Shown here: one piece after another, positions 16,987 to 25,506 of the stretch | Layout: every line of letters begins with the position of its first letter | How positions within the stretch are numbered: position 1 is the stretch's first letter | NCBI GenBank assembly: GCA_016928995.1 | Contig: JAFGJS010000030.1 | Coordinates: 1-37,775 of the forward strand | DNA from: Candidatus Sumerlaeota bacterium | GTDB taxonomy: Bacteria; Sumerlaeota; Sumerlaeia; JAFGJS01 | Length of the DNA stretch: 37,775 bases | Direction: 5' to 3' | Notes under the pieces: generated by a model | What the model saw: the letters and a program-made list of their open reading frames with translations, nothing else | What the model was told of the DNA's origin: nothing | Databases searched by the model: none | Translations under genes and position numbers: made by a program

Positions 16987-18042
16987 GTGGAAAATAGACG
17001 CAGGCGCCGCTGGATTGGTTTGGCCGGTTTGTTGACGGCGCTTTTGGCGTTGGGCGTAGCGGTCGTGTGGTTGCGGAAGTCCGGGAAGGAGGAGCCGTTG
17101 AATTATTGCATCGTGTATCATCCGGATTACAACATCGGGTTGCTTGGGTTGGAGCAGCTGCATCCGTTCGATTCGCGGAAGTATGGCCGTGTGTTCGGCG
17201 CGCTGCAACGGGCGGGAGCGTTTGACGAGGAGGGGCGTCTGCTGTCGCCCGATGAGGCTTCGCGGGAGTTGCTGCTTAAGGTTCACCCGGCGGAATATCT
17301 GGATTCGTTACGCAGCAGCCGTGTCGTGGCGTATTACGTCGAGGTCGGTCCGGTGGCGTTGATGCCCGCGGGGATCGTGGATCGCAATTTGCTGCGTCCG
17401 ATGCGGCTGGCTGCGGGAGGCACCCTGTTGGCAGGGCGGGAGGCGCTGCAGCGCGACCTGGCGATCAACCTTGGCGGCGGATTTCACCATGCTTCGTCCA
17501 AGGAAGGGGGCGGCTTTTGCGTATATGCGGACATCACGCTGGCGATCCGGGCGTTGCGGGAGGAGGGCTTGATCCGAAGGGCGATGATCGTGGACCTGGA
17601 CGCGCATCAAGGCAATGGGCACGAGACGGATTTCATCGGCGATGACAGCGTTTATATTTTCGACATGTACAACGCGGAGATCTATCCGAAGGCGGATGCG
17701 GCGAAGGCGGCGATTGATTGCCATCTGCCGTTGCGCATGAATACGGAAGGCCGGGATTATTTGCGCATACTGCGGGAGAATCTGCCGGCGGCGATCGATG
17801 CGGCCCGGCCGGATCTGCTGATCTATAACGCGGGGACGGATGTCTATGAGCATGATCCGCTGGGCGGTCTGCGTTTGACGCGTGAAGACATCATTCAGCG
17901 GGACGCTGATGTGCTGACCGAGGCGCGCCGAAGAGGCGTTCCGGTGTTGATGCTGCTTTCGGGAGGCTATACCAAGGAGAGTCATGAGGTTATTGCGGAG
18001 TCCCTTTGCGGCTTATTGGGCCTGGTATACAAGCCTGAATGA
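16987..18042 (+). CDS. Membrane-anchored histone deacetylase-family protein (class IV/HDAC11-like)
   Basis: This 351-residue protein belongs to the arginase/deacetylase fold, whose zinc enzymes remove acetyl groups from lysines or small amines. A basic start and one hydrophobic helix (about residues 9-30) suggest an inner-membrane anchor or uncleaved signal. Key motifs are INLGGGFHHASSKEGGGFC with the His-His pair near 168, the zinc-binding DLDAHQGNGHETDF near 203, YNAGTDVYEHDPLGGL near 279 with the second zinc Asp, and LLSGGY near the end. All expected metal ligands are present. The start is GTG at 16987, with GGAGG six bases ahead; the overlapping ATG at 16983 meets a stop after four codons. 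It diverges from the GH50-like gene. The substrate is unknown. Confidence 0.85.
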   Translation: MENRRRRRWIGLAGLLTALLALGVAVVWLRKSGKEEPLNYCIVYHPDYNIGLLGLEQLHPFDSRKYGRVFGALQRAGAFDEEGRLLSPDEASRELLLKVHPAEYLDSLRSSRVVAYYVEVGPVALMPAGIVDRNLLRPMRLAAGGTLLAGREALQRDLAINLGGGFHHASSKEGGGFCVYADITLAIRALREEGLIRRAMIVDLDAHQGNGHETDFIGDDSVYIFDMYNAEIYPKADAAKAAIDCHLPLRMNTEGRDYLRILRENLPAAIDAARPDLLIYNAGTDVYEHDPLGGLRLTREDIIQRDADVLTEARRRGVPVLMLLSGGYTKESHEVIAESLCGLLGLVYKPE

Positions 18043-18064
18043 TTGGCGCGAGCCATGCTTAGTC

Positions 18065-18087
18065 CGGCGCGAGAGAACGCCGTTTTT
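18065..18087 (+). terminator. Rho-independent terminator after the deacetylase gene
   Basis: CGGCG (18065-18069) pairs with CGCCG (18078-18082) around an eight-base loop and is followed by TTTTT (18083-18087). It sits between the two convergent genes, 23 bases after the deacetylase stop. Confidence 0.7.
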
Positions 18088-18090
18088 GAT

Positions 18091-20925
18091 TTATTGATCC
18101 AGAGCTTCGCGCACTTTGGCGGTGAAGGTTTTAACCGTGAACGGTTTTGGAATGAAATGTTTGTTTTCCGCCTGAGGCGCATGGGGCAGCGCGATGTTTC
18201 CGGTATAGCCAGACATAAATAGACATCGGATCCCCGGGCAAAGCGATTGGATTTGTTTTGCCAGTTGCGAACCGTGCATCTCGGGCATGATCTGGTCGGT
18301 GATGAGCAGGTCGATTGGGCCGGCGTGCTTTCTGGCGATCCGGATGGCTTCGCTAGGCGTGGCGGCGGTCAACACGCGATACCCGCATTTCGTCAGCATG
18401 AGACTCGTCATTCTCAGGATTGCCGGTTCGTCTTCCACAATCATGATGGTTTCGTGTCCGCGCGGCCCTGGAGCTGCGGCATCCTCCTGCCGTGAATAAT
18501 CGATGTCGCCGATGTGACGGGGGAGATAAATCCTGAATGTAGTACCGTGTTTCAGCTCGCTGTAAACATTGATGAAACCATTATTTTGTTTGACGATGCC
18601 GTAGACGGTCGCCAGTCCAAGCCCGGTGCCTTTGCCGATCTCCTTGGTCGTGAAGAAAGGCTCGAAAATCTTGCCCTGCGTTTCCTGATCCATGCCGTGT
18701 CCGGTGTCGCTCACGGTCAGCAGCACAAAATCGCCCGGTATAAATCCTTCCCGGTCTTCACAGTCGGCGATGTCGAAAGTCACGGCGCCTGTCTCGATGG
18801 TGATTTTACCGACGCCTTCGATGGCGTCGCGCGCATTGACGCATAGGTTGGCCAGGATCTGATCGATCTGGGTGGGGTCCATTTTGACCGGCCAGATTTT
18901 TTCTTTGGGCAGCCAGGCCAGATTGATGTTTTCGCCGATCAGGCGGCGCAGCATGTTGAGCATTCCATTGATGGTTTCGTTCAAATCGAGCACTTGGGGC
19001 GCGGCGTGCTGCTTGCGGGCGAACGCCAGCAATTGCCGGGTGAGTTCGGCGGAGCGTTCGGCGGCGGATTGAATTTCCTGCAGGCAGGCATGCAGGGATT
19101 GATCCAGATTGTTCTGCTGCATTGCGATTTCGATGTTGCCAATGATCACCGCCAACATGTTGTTGAAGTCATGGGCGATTCCTCCGGCCAACTGGCCGAC
19201 GGCTTCCATTTTCTGGGATTGATGCAGCTGCCGTTCAAGTTTTTTCCGCTCTGTGATGTCCTCGGCGATGCCCAGAAGATATTGCGGTTCGCCCCTGTCA
19301 TCCAGGATCGGGATCTTTTTGGTGTGCAGAATTCGTTGCTCATTATTCGAATCCCTGATCGTTTCCTCGGGGATGTCGAGCAGCGTCTTGCTGTTTAACA
19401 CCTCGCGGTCGTCGTTGAGGAATGATTTCGCTAAATCTTCCGGAAAGATATCAAAAACGCTTTTTCCAAGCATATTTTCCTTGGAGAATCCAAGAATTTG
19501 TTCGACAGATTTATTGATCCTCAGATATCGAAGCGTCTGCGCATCTTTTACAATGATGATGTTGGGGATGTTGTCAATGAGACTGCTCAGAAATGCCTCG
19601 CTTTTCTGCAGATCGCGCAGCGTCAGTAAACTGGTCAGCGCGTCGCTTAAGCGCCGGCCGATAGTCAGGAACAGCGTTTCGTCCCGGTCTGTCCAGCCTC
19701 TTACGGACGAGCATTGATGAATCGCGAATAACCAGGGTTTTCCTGTTTTGGGATATAACGCCATGCCCATCATGGTTTTAATTCCCAAACGTTCAGCTAA
19801 CATCGGAGGCGTTTCATGGTCATGACCGGAGCCTAATTTCACGGCTTTATCCGAGTGTTGCATCAGGCGAAACATCCCGGCCATCGCGTCGTCGATGGGC
19901 ATGGCCAGTTCAGGATAGTCGATGTGATCATGATCCGGCTGGCTGCGCGCCATCGGCAAGGTCCATGCTCCGGCGTTGGGATCGCAGGGGAATAATAGAA
20001 AAGCGCCGTCGCTATCGAAGATCGAAAGGACGGCATCGAGCACGTCCCGCATCATCTGCTCGATGTCATTGGCTGACTGGATGACGCGATTGATTCGATC
20101 CAGGTTTTCCAAAAAGCGCAAATGGGCGTTTCGTTCTTCTTCGGCCTGTTTTCTTTCAGTGATGTCCTGGACCGTCCCGACCAGGCGGGTGCATTGTCCT
20201 TGCTTGTTGAACTCAAAATCGCCCCGGCCGTAAATCCATCTCGTCTGGCCGTCGGAAGGGCGAATGATCTGATATTCCATCTCGAACAAACGTTGGCCGC
20301 TGGCGACCTGGCGCGCGAAATACTCGCTGACTTCCTGCCGTTGCACGATGAGCTTCAGCCAATTGTCGCCTGTTTTGGGATAATCGGCGTCGATCCCGAA
20401 AATTTTATCCATCATCGGCGTGCTTCGCCAGGTCTGCGCTTCCGGCCGGTTGACGGGAATATCCAGGACGTAGGATCCGATGAGGCCGATCTCCTGGGAG
20501 CGACTGAGAAAAAATTCCGACCTTTGATAGGCATTGTCCGCCTTTTTGCGTTCGGCGATGCTTCGAGCCAGCCCAAGCAACAGTTTTCTTTCTCCGGCGA
20601 TCACTCCGCATAGTTTGATTTCGACGGGAAGTTCAGTTTTGTCTTTGCGAAGGAGCGCGCTTTCGAACGTATAGGTTTTGCCGGTGAAAAGGTTCTTCGA
20701 ATAAATTTCCTCATGCTGATCGGGTATCAACCGCACATCGATATCCGCAATGGCAAGGTTCAGCAGTTCTTCGCGGGTGTAGCCCAGCATTTCACAGGCG
20801 GCATGATTGACATCCAGAATCTTTCCGGCGTCATGGAGAAAGAAAGCTTCCGTCGAGTGTTCCATCAACGTGCGGAAAAGCACGTTGTCTTCGTCAAACG
20901 GTTTGTTGGAGTCGCTCATACTCAA
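18091..20925 (-). CDS. Hybrid sensor histidine kinase (PAS-PAS-GAF-PAS-HisKA-HATPase-REC)
   Basis: This 944-residue kinase has no transmembrane segment and is probably cytoplasmic. A PAS domain (about 15-130) is followed by a PAS domain with a PAC motif ending TVQDITERKQ (130-270), a GAF-like domain (275-440) and a third PAS domain (445-570). The HisKA H-box is GGIAHDFNNML, with the phosphorylated His near 583. The ATP-binding domain shows NLCVNARDAIEG (N box), VSDTGHGM, FEPFFTTK and GTGLGLATVYG. A C-terminal receiver contains VEDEP near 832, phospho-acceptor Asp in LLITDQIMPEM near 876 and the Lys of IPKPF. No separate output regulator is adjacent. The TTG at 20925 has GGAG seven bases upstream; ATG at 20919 is two codons later but 13 bases from that site. 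Confidence 0.92.
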   Translation of the reverse strand: MSMSDSNKPFDEDNVLFRTLMEHSTEAFFLHDAGKILDVNHAACEMLGYTREELLNLAIADIDVRLIPDQHEEIYSKNLFTGKTYTFESALLRKDKTELPVEIKLCGVIAGERKLLLGLARSIAERKKADNAYQRSEFFLSRSQEIGLIGSYVLDIPVNRPEAQTWRSTPMMDKIFGIDADYPKTGDNWLKLIVQRQEVSEYFARQVASGQRLFEMEYQIIRPSDGQTRWIYGRGDFEFNKQGQCTRLVGTVQDITERKQAEEERNAHLRFLENLDRINRVIQSANDIEQMMRDVLDAVLSIFDSDGAFLLFPCDPNAGAWTLPMARSQPDHDHIDYPELAMPIDDAMAGMFRLMQHSDKAVKLGSGHDHETPPMLAERLGIKTMMGMALYPKTGKPWLFAIHQCSSVRGWTDRDETLFLTIGRRLSDALTSLLTLRDLQKSEAFLSSLIDNIPNIIIVKDAQTLRYLRINKSVEQILGFSKENMLGKSVFDIFPEDLAKSFLNDDREVLNSKTLLDIPEETIRDSNNEQRILHTKKIPILDDRGEPQYLLGIAEDITERKKLERQLHQSQKMEAVGQLAGGIAHDFNNMLAVIIGNIEIAMQQNNLDQSLHACLQEIQSAAERSAELTRQLLAFARKQHAAPQVLDLNETINGMLNMLRRLIGENINLAWLPKEKIWPVKMDPTQIDQILANLCVNARDAIEGVGKITIETGAVTFDIADCEDREGFIPGDFVLLTVSDTGHGMDQETQGKIFEPFFTTKEIGKGTGLGLATVYGIVKQNNGFINVYSELKHGTTFRIYLPRHIGDIDYSRQEDAAAPGPRGHETIMIVEDEPAILRMTSLMLTKCGYRVLTAATPSEAIRIARKHAGPIDLLITDQIMPEMHGSQLAKQIQSLCPGIRCLFMSGYTGNIALPHAPQAENKHFIPKPFTVKTFTAKVREALDQ

Positions 20926-20940
20926 TGCAATGCTCCATGA

Positions 20941-20997
20941 TCCAGCATTTTTTCCGGATAAGATTTTGTAGTATAGTACTCTTATTATAATGCTGGA
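20941..20997 (-). promoter_or_regulatory. Promoter region of the kinase gene flanked by an inverted repeat
   Basis: TCCAGCATT (20941-20949) and its reverse complement (20989-20997) are separated by 39 AT-rich bases. A perfect TATAAT on the minus strand (20989-20984) touches the distal arm. No good -35 element precedes it. The arrangement would let a dimeric or looping regulator cover the start site. Confidence 0.35.
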
Positions 20998-21097
20998 AAT
21001 GCGGGAATTTCACAACATCAATCTTTTTTATTAGTTGAAAATACTGTGTCCATATCATGAGAGGGGCAATTTTACAGCGTCATAATTTTTTCGATTG

Positions 21098-21502
21098 TTA
21101 TTTTTTAGCCGCGTTGTGTTCTCTGGCGATCTTGGCCGTAAGATCTTTAATGACATTGAAGATGCCCAGCCCGGCCAATCCAAATAGCAGAGACGTTCCA
21201 ATATTCCGATGGATCAGGGCGTTGATGAAAGCGCCGGTTGTGAATAGAAAGAAAAAAATGACGATCAAGAGGATGATGGCAAGATCCGCCTTTGCCGTGA
21301 CGATCTTGATCTCGCTGTATGCGCGGAGCGGCGTGAAACAAAGAAAGAAGATGCACCAACTGACCGCAGTCACTCCAACGCGCACCCAATATTGAAATGA
21401 ATTTGTCTCCGCATTCCAAAGCAACACCAGAGAGATCATGCTCAAGGCGATCAGCCAGCCGAAAAGCATGATTCGATTCAAATGCCTGGGTTTTGGAGTC
21501 AT
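21098..21502 (-). CDS. Small four-helix integral membrane protein, unknown function
   Basis: I do not recognise a family. The 134-residue protein has four hydrophobic segments, at about residues 11-29, 38-59, 72-97 and 101-118, with a basic N-terminus and a basic tail ending KIAREHNAAKK. The ATG at 21502 is preceded by GAGAG. Another frame overlaps here, but its product is basic and shows no membrane pattern, so this frame is preferred. It lies between the sensor kinase and a small STAS-sized protein on the same strand, with gaps of 172 and 47 bases. A role in sensing is possible but rests only on position. Confidence 0.6.
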   Translation of the reverse strand: MTPKPRHLNRIMLFGWLIALSMISLVLLWNAETNSFQYWVRVGVTAVSWCIFFLCFTPLRAYSEIKIVTAKADLAIILLIVIFFFLFTTGAFINALIHRNIGTSLLFGLAGLGIFNVIKDLTAKIAREHNAAKK

Positions 21503-21549
21503 TCATCCAGCTCTCTTTGTGTTTTTGGGCGGGTCTTGCGATGCGCGGT

Positions 21550-21966
21550 TTATTCGGCCTCTTTCATGATTTCGCCAATGATTTTCTCGACTTCGGCGAT
21601 GTCCCGGCCTAGCCAGGTGATCGCTTCATTCCGGTCGCGAAAGACGTACATTTGCATGGGATTGTCTATCTCGGTCAGCATTTCGTACATCCGGTTCATG
21701 CCGAATGCGATGTCCGTCGGCGCAATAATCGCAACTTTCGATGGGGGGAGGTTTTTGCCAAGCTGGTCATTCGAGAGTATGCCGATGTCCTTGCTCGAAA
21801 AGTAATTTTCGAGATGAGTATTATCAATGATTGCATCGTAGCTTTTGGAAAAATCCAGGTTTGCTCGAATGATTTTGCGCAATTTCAGAGTCTCTTCCAT
21901 CGATGTCTCGCCCCAATTGCAGACAACGAGAAAATTTTGCTCTGGGAAAATTCGGAACTTGATCAT
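21550..21966 (-). CDS. Small soluble protein, possibly SpoIIAA/STAS-like
   Basis: This 138-residue protein begins MIKFRIFPEQNFLVVCNWG and has alternating beta strands and helices: a strand-rich start, a helix EETLKLRKII, a central YDAIIDNTHLEN, then KVAIIAPTDIAFGMNRMYEM and a last AITWLGRDIAEVEKII. The order and length recall SpoIIAA-like proteins that lack the phosphorylated serine, including the DRNEAITWLG helix near the C-terminus. That family assignment is tentative. ATG at 21966 is clearly favoured by AAGGAG six bases upstream; the longer in-frame reading to 22026 lacks such a site. Confidence 0.6.
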   Translation of the reverse strand: MIKFRIFPEQNFLVVCNWGETSMEETLKLRKIIRANLDFSKSYDAIIDNTHLENYFSSKDIGILSNDQLGKNLPPSKVAIIAPTDIAFGMNRMYEMLTEIDNPMQMYVFRDRNEAITWLGRDIAEVEKIIGEIMKEAE

Positions 21967-22140
21967 TGGTTTCTCCTTAATGAACAAACGAAGGTTGGGG
22001 CTCCAGGGATGATGCCGTTGGTTCACTGGTCGCGCCGATCCGCCTACGGGCTGTTCTAAGGGACTGCCGCCGATATTATGATTGTATCAGGCGCGGTCTA
22101 TGTCAAGGACGGCCTATCAGGCATGGGAAATAGATTTTAT

Positions 22141-23046
22141 TTAAACGACCTGAAGCAATTGGCGGAGTTCCGTAATGACGATATCGGGCTGCAGCTCACG
22201 GCAGCGCGCGTCGTTCGGGCGCAGGCGCAACGATCGGGCGTCTCCGGCGAAGAGCGCTATGTGGAATCCAGCCTGGGAGGCGGCCCAGATGTCTTTGAGC
22301 ATGTCGTTGCCGACAAAGAGACATTGCTCCGGTTCGAGCGCGCAGCGCGTCCGCAACCGCGTTGCGAACGTTTCATAGAGCGCGACGGAGGGCTTTCCGA
22401 TGCGCGCATCGAAGCTCCATACGCAAAGGCGCTCGTCGAAGCCGGCGTCGAGATGGGATTGTCTGAGTTCATATTCGAGCATCGGCGGCGTGTAATACTG
22501 GGCGTTGGAGACGATGCCGAGGGGCAGTCCGCGAGCGTGCAACTGCGCCAGCGTTTCGCGCAGGCCGGGCATGGCGCAAGTGGGGTTCATACGGCATTCG
22601 AACAGCGCGCCGAACATTTCGATGGCATTGATGTCAAGTCGCGATTCGCAGAGGCCGTCCTGATGCAACCGTTGGAACACGGCGCGCCAGACTTCTCGGA
22701 TTTCCACTTCGGGATAATCGATCCCTTCGGCGCGGCGGCGATCTTGCGCGGCGCGCACTTCCTCTTCGTAATAACGGGCGCCGGTTTTGCCGATGCCGTT
22801 AGGCGCGGCGATGATGCCTGTTTCGAGCGCGGCCCATTCGATGGCGCTGGCCTTGTCATCGCGGCTGGTCAGGCCGATGTCGCCGGAGCTGGAGATCGCC
22901 AGCGTACCGTATACGTCGAACGCCACGGCGCGGATGCCGTCGAGTTTTTGGAGCTTCGCGGATTGATCCGCCGGCAACGGTTGCATTTTGCGCGCATGCC
23001 GCCGGAAGATTTCGACGAGCCGTTGATGTTGGTTGGCATTATTCAT
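22141..23046 (-). CDS. HAD-superfamily hydrolase of the glucosylglycerate-type locus
   Basis: This 301-residue protein has the HAD motifs in order. The nucleophile Asp44 lies in AVAFDVYGTL, motif II is GIVSNAQYY, motif III contains the Lys of GKPSVALYE, and motif IV is CLFVGNDMLKDIWAASQAGF. Residue Asp+2 is Tyr, as in haloacid-dehalogenase-like members, not Asp as in most HAD phosphatases. An alpha-helical cap lies between motifs I and II. Its ATG overlaps the end of the preceding glycosyltransferase by eight bases, so it is the fourth member of a coupled set with a GpgS-like synthase. From context a sugar-phosphoglycerate phosphatase is the simplest guess, but the Tyr at D+2 weakens it. Confidence 0.8.
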   Translation of the reverse strand: MNNANQHQRLVEIFRRHARKMQPLPADQSAKLQKLDGIRAVAFDVYGTLAISSSGDIGLTSRDDKASAIEWAALETGIIAAPNGIGKTGARYYEEEVRAAQDRRRAEGIDYPEVEIREVWRAVFQRLHQDGLCESRLDINAIEMFGALFECRMNPTCAMPGLRETLAQLHARGLPLGIVSNAQYYTPPMLEYELRQSHLDAGFDERLCVWSFDARIGKPSVALYETFATRLRTRCALEPEQCLFVGNDMLKDIWAASQAGFHIALFAGDARSLRLRPNDARCRELQPDIVITELRQLLQVV

Positions 23047-24493
23047 AAAGCATCAGCATGAAGCGCTCGGGCGCCATGAATTGGTCCAGCAACCGGTGAG
23101 CGGCGAGCGAGCGGACCTGCCCACTCGTTGTGCCGTTCATCAGTTGCAGATAAATGTGCATCAATCGCTCGCCGTATTGCCGCAGGTTGAAATGTTCGCG
23201 CACATTGCGCCGTTGCGATTCAAGATCATCTTTGATTTTGGAATCGAACAATTCAACAGGATCGATCATGGCGCGTGCGGCGGATGGATTCGCAGCAGCG
23301 CGGCGGATGATTTGCTCCTGCGAAGCGATGTCGAGCCGGGCGAAATCAATCCGATTGCCTTCCATTGCTGCCTTCATTGCGCGCTGAACGCTGTCTTCGT
23401 CCGCGTGACGGTTATACGCTTCGGCGAATCGCGCGTAAGCCTCGGACAGCTTGCGCTGGAAGGCGCCGCGATCAATCCAGTCCAAAGGAACGAGCAGACG
23501 CCGGTACATGCGCGAGAGATCGACGCCGCATGCGCCGAATTGCGCCGTGACTTCCGGTAGATCGCGTCCGGCCAGCGGGCGTCCGGCCAGCCATGGCTCG
23601 AGGAACGCCATGCCGAAGCCTTCCTGCACGCTCGTGGTGCAGATCGCCTCGGCCGACGCCATGAATTCGTTGAACGGCAGGTCGGTGTTCAGTCCAGCCT
23701 CGAATTCCACCGGAAGTTTCAGTTCCTGCGCCAGCGCGGTCCAGCGTTCATACAGCGGATGTTCCTTTGGATTCTCCGGCGCCAGCGTCACGGCGTAGCG
23801 GCCGCCGGTTTGATCCAGCGCGGCCCACAGCAGGAACTCGCCGATGTTTTTGCGGCGGATGGCGCGCGTGGGGTAGAGATAAAATCCTTTTCGTATTTCA
23901 GGCCGATGCTCAGGCTCGCACAGTTCCACCGCGTTTGGCAGCAAGGCGTGATTTTCCGCGTTCGCTCCCGCGCCGGCGATGAATGCGTCGTCGCGCGGAT
24001 TCAGCAAGGCGTAGACTACATGCGCCGCCAAGGGATGCGTGATTCGGCCGTATTGCACTGCGTCGCCGCCGCCAAGTTCGCGCAACATCCGCTGGTAATT
24101 GGACGGCCTTCCATCCTCGGCGAAATCGTGGATGTGAAGAAGCAGCCGTTCGCCGTCGTCGGCCAACTGCCGCACGGCGCGCGTGACTGCGGGATTTTTA
24201 CCGAGCGAGTGATTGTGGATATGCCATACGTCCGGCAACCTTCCGAATACATCGTGCGCCGCATCGCGCATGGCTTGCAGCGTGTCTTGCCAGTTCTGCG
24301 ATGTTTCTTCGGCGTAACGCAAACCTTCGACAACCGCGACCGGCGCGGGCCAGTCTTCCGTTGGCGCTTCGCCAGTCAGCACGCAAAACACGACATCGGA
24401 GTTCGGGATAGCTTTCAGAATGTTGCGGATGACGCGCGTCACGCCGCCGCGGCGCAGGTGATGATGAACCAAGGCGACCTTCAACGGCTTCAT
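23039..24493 (-). CDS. Glycosyltransferase, GT4/GT-B type, with C-terminal extension
   Basis: This 484-residue enzyme starts with a Rossmann-type LKVALVHHHLRRGGVTRVI, the glycine-rich acceptor loop of GT-B enzymes. HIHNHSLGKN and LLLHIHDFAEDGRPSNY follow. The donor half begins GFYLYPTRAIRRKNIGEFL, and the EX7E motif is EGFGMAFLE near 294. About 110 residues after the GT-B core (from residue 370) form a helical extension with no recognised match. ATG at 24493 overlaps the stop of the GpgS-like gene (ATGA). It probably adds a second hexose to glucosyl-3-phosphoglycerate or a related acceptor, an inference from context. Confidence 0.75.
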   Translation of the reverse strand: MKPLKVALVHHHLRRGGVTRVIRNILKAIPNSDVVFCVLTGEAPTEDWPAPVAVVEGLRYAEETSQNWQDTLQAMRDAAHDVFGRLPDVWHIHNHSLGKNPAVTRAVRQLADDGERLLLHIHDFAEDGRPSNYQRMLRELGGGDAVQYGRITHPLAAHVVYALLNPRDDAFIAGAGANAENHALLPNAVELCEPEHRPEIRKGFYLYPTRAIRRKNIGEFLLWAALDQTGGRYAVTLAPENPKEHPLYERWTALAQELKLPVEFEAGLNTDLPFNEFMASAEAICTTSVQEGFGMAFLEPWLAGRPLAGRDLPEVTAQFGACGVDLSRMYRRLLVPLDWIDRGAFQRKLSEAYARFAEAYNRHADEDSVQRAMKAAMEGNRIDFARLDIASQEQIIRRAAANPSAARAMIDPVELFDSKIKDDLESQRRNVREHFNLRQYGERLMHIYLQLMNGTTSGQVRSLAAHRLLDQFMAPERFMLMLYE

Positions 24494-25506
24494 GACTTCT
24501 TTTCCGTTTGCGCATCGTTGTATTCCGGCGGAAGGCTCTTGCCGAATTTCGTGCGGTATTGTTCGAGGGTGATCATCGGCGGACGTTCGTCTTCCACGAT
24601 GTCATGCAGGATTTGCTCGTATTGATTATCGCTGACCTGAAACTGGCGCAGCACGGTTTGCATCTCCGGCATGGCGGCGGTGAAACCCAGGTGCGGCAGG
24701 CGCTTGAAGAAAGTTTGCAGGATGCCGAAGCCCATCTTGCCCAGGCTGCGGGCGCCTTGATTGCGATGCACCCGTTGATCGAGGTCGGTCTGGGCGAAGG
24801 CCGCCAGGCCCCATTGCTGATAGACGTCGATCAAGTGCGACGTTTCCACGCCATAGCCGATGGGGAAGGGGATGCTTTCCAGCACTTCGCGGCGTACGGC
24901 GTATTCGCCCGAGAGCGGCTGAATCAACGCGGTGAGTTCGGGAAAAAAGAGCGAGAAGAGCGGCCGGATCAAAATTTCGGTGACGCGTCCGCCGCCGGAG
25001 GGGCGGATGCCGCTGGAAAACGCCAGGGGGCGGTCGTAGAATGCTTTGACGTATCGCACCTCGGGTTGATAGATCAGCGGTCCAATCAATCCATAAACGA
25101 AGCGCGGATGGATGTTTTTTATGTCGGCGTCCACATACACGATGATGTCGCCGTTCAGCTGATAGATCGCTTTCCAGAGATTTTCACCCTTGCCGCGTTT
25201 CTCGCCGGCTTCGGGCAGGATTTCCGAGGCGAGGTAGGTGTCCGCGCCGAAAGAAGCGGCGACGTCCAGCGTGGCGTCCTGTGAGCCGGAGTCGATCACG
25301 GCCAGTTCGTCCACCAGCGGGTAACGATCCACGAGTTCGGATTTAAAGATGACGATTTCCTTGCCGATGGTCTTCTCTTCATTGAGCGTGGGGATGCAGA
25401 GCGAAATTTTGAGTCCCTGGCGCTGCTTGGCCGCGATCATCTTGCGCAGATCCCAGTATTCCGAGTGGTGGTGCGTGTTTCGCGCGATCCATTCGTTAAT
25501 ATTCAT
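24490..25506 (-). CDS. gpgS: Glucosyl-3-phosphoglycerate synthase-like glycosyltransferase (GT81/GT2 fold)
   Basis: GpgS-type enzymes transfer glucose from an NDP-glucose to 3-phosphoglycerate, the first step to the solutes glucosylglycerate and mannosylglucosylglycerate. The 338-residue length fits. Visible features are the GT-A nucleotide-binding start LKISLCIPTLNEEKTIG, AVIDSGSQDAT, the GKGENLWKA loop, the metal-binding VDADIKNIHP near 125, PLSGEYAVRR near 197 and GYGVETSHLID near 218. These last motifs separate GpgS/MpgS enzymes from general GT2 transferases. Its ATG overlaps the M20-like gene by 11 bases. Mannosyl-3-phosphoglycerate synthase is a more distant alternative. Confidence 0.8.
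   Translation of the reverse strand: MNINEWIARNTHHHSEYWDLRKMIAAKQRQGLKISLCIPTLNEEKTIGKEIVIFKSELVDRYPLVDELAVIDSGSQDATLDVAASFGADTYLASEILPEAGEKRGKGENLWKAIYQLNGDIIVYVDADIKNIHPRFVYGLIGPLIYQPEVRYVKAFYDRPLAFSSGIRPSGGGRVTEILIRPLFSLFFPELTALIQPLSGEYAVRREVLESIPFPIGYGVETSHLIDVYQQWGLAAFAQTDLDQRVHRNQGARSLGKMGFGILQTFFKRLPHLGFTAAMPEMQTVLRQFQVSDNQYEQILHDIVEDERPPMITLEQYRTKFGKSLPPEYNDAQTEKKS

Noticed and set aside
22081-22106. TTGACA and TACAAT on the minus strand ahead of the STAS-like gene
   Set aside because: The boxes are individually good but only 14 bases apart, too close for a normal sigma-70 promoter.
22078-23061. 327-codon plus-strand reading frame opposite the HAD gene
   Set aside because: It has no recognisable motif and mirrors the HAD gene, whose motifs I to IV are all present on the minus strand.
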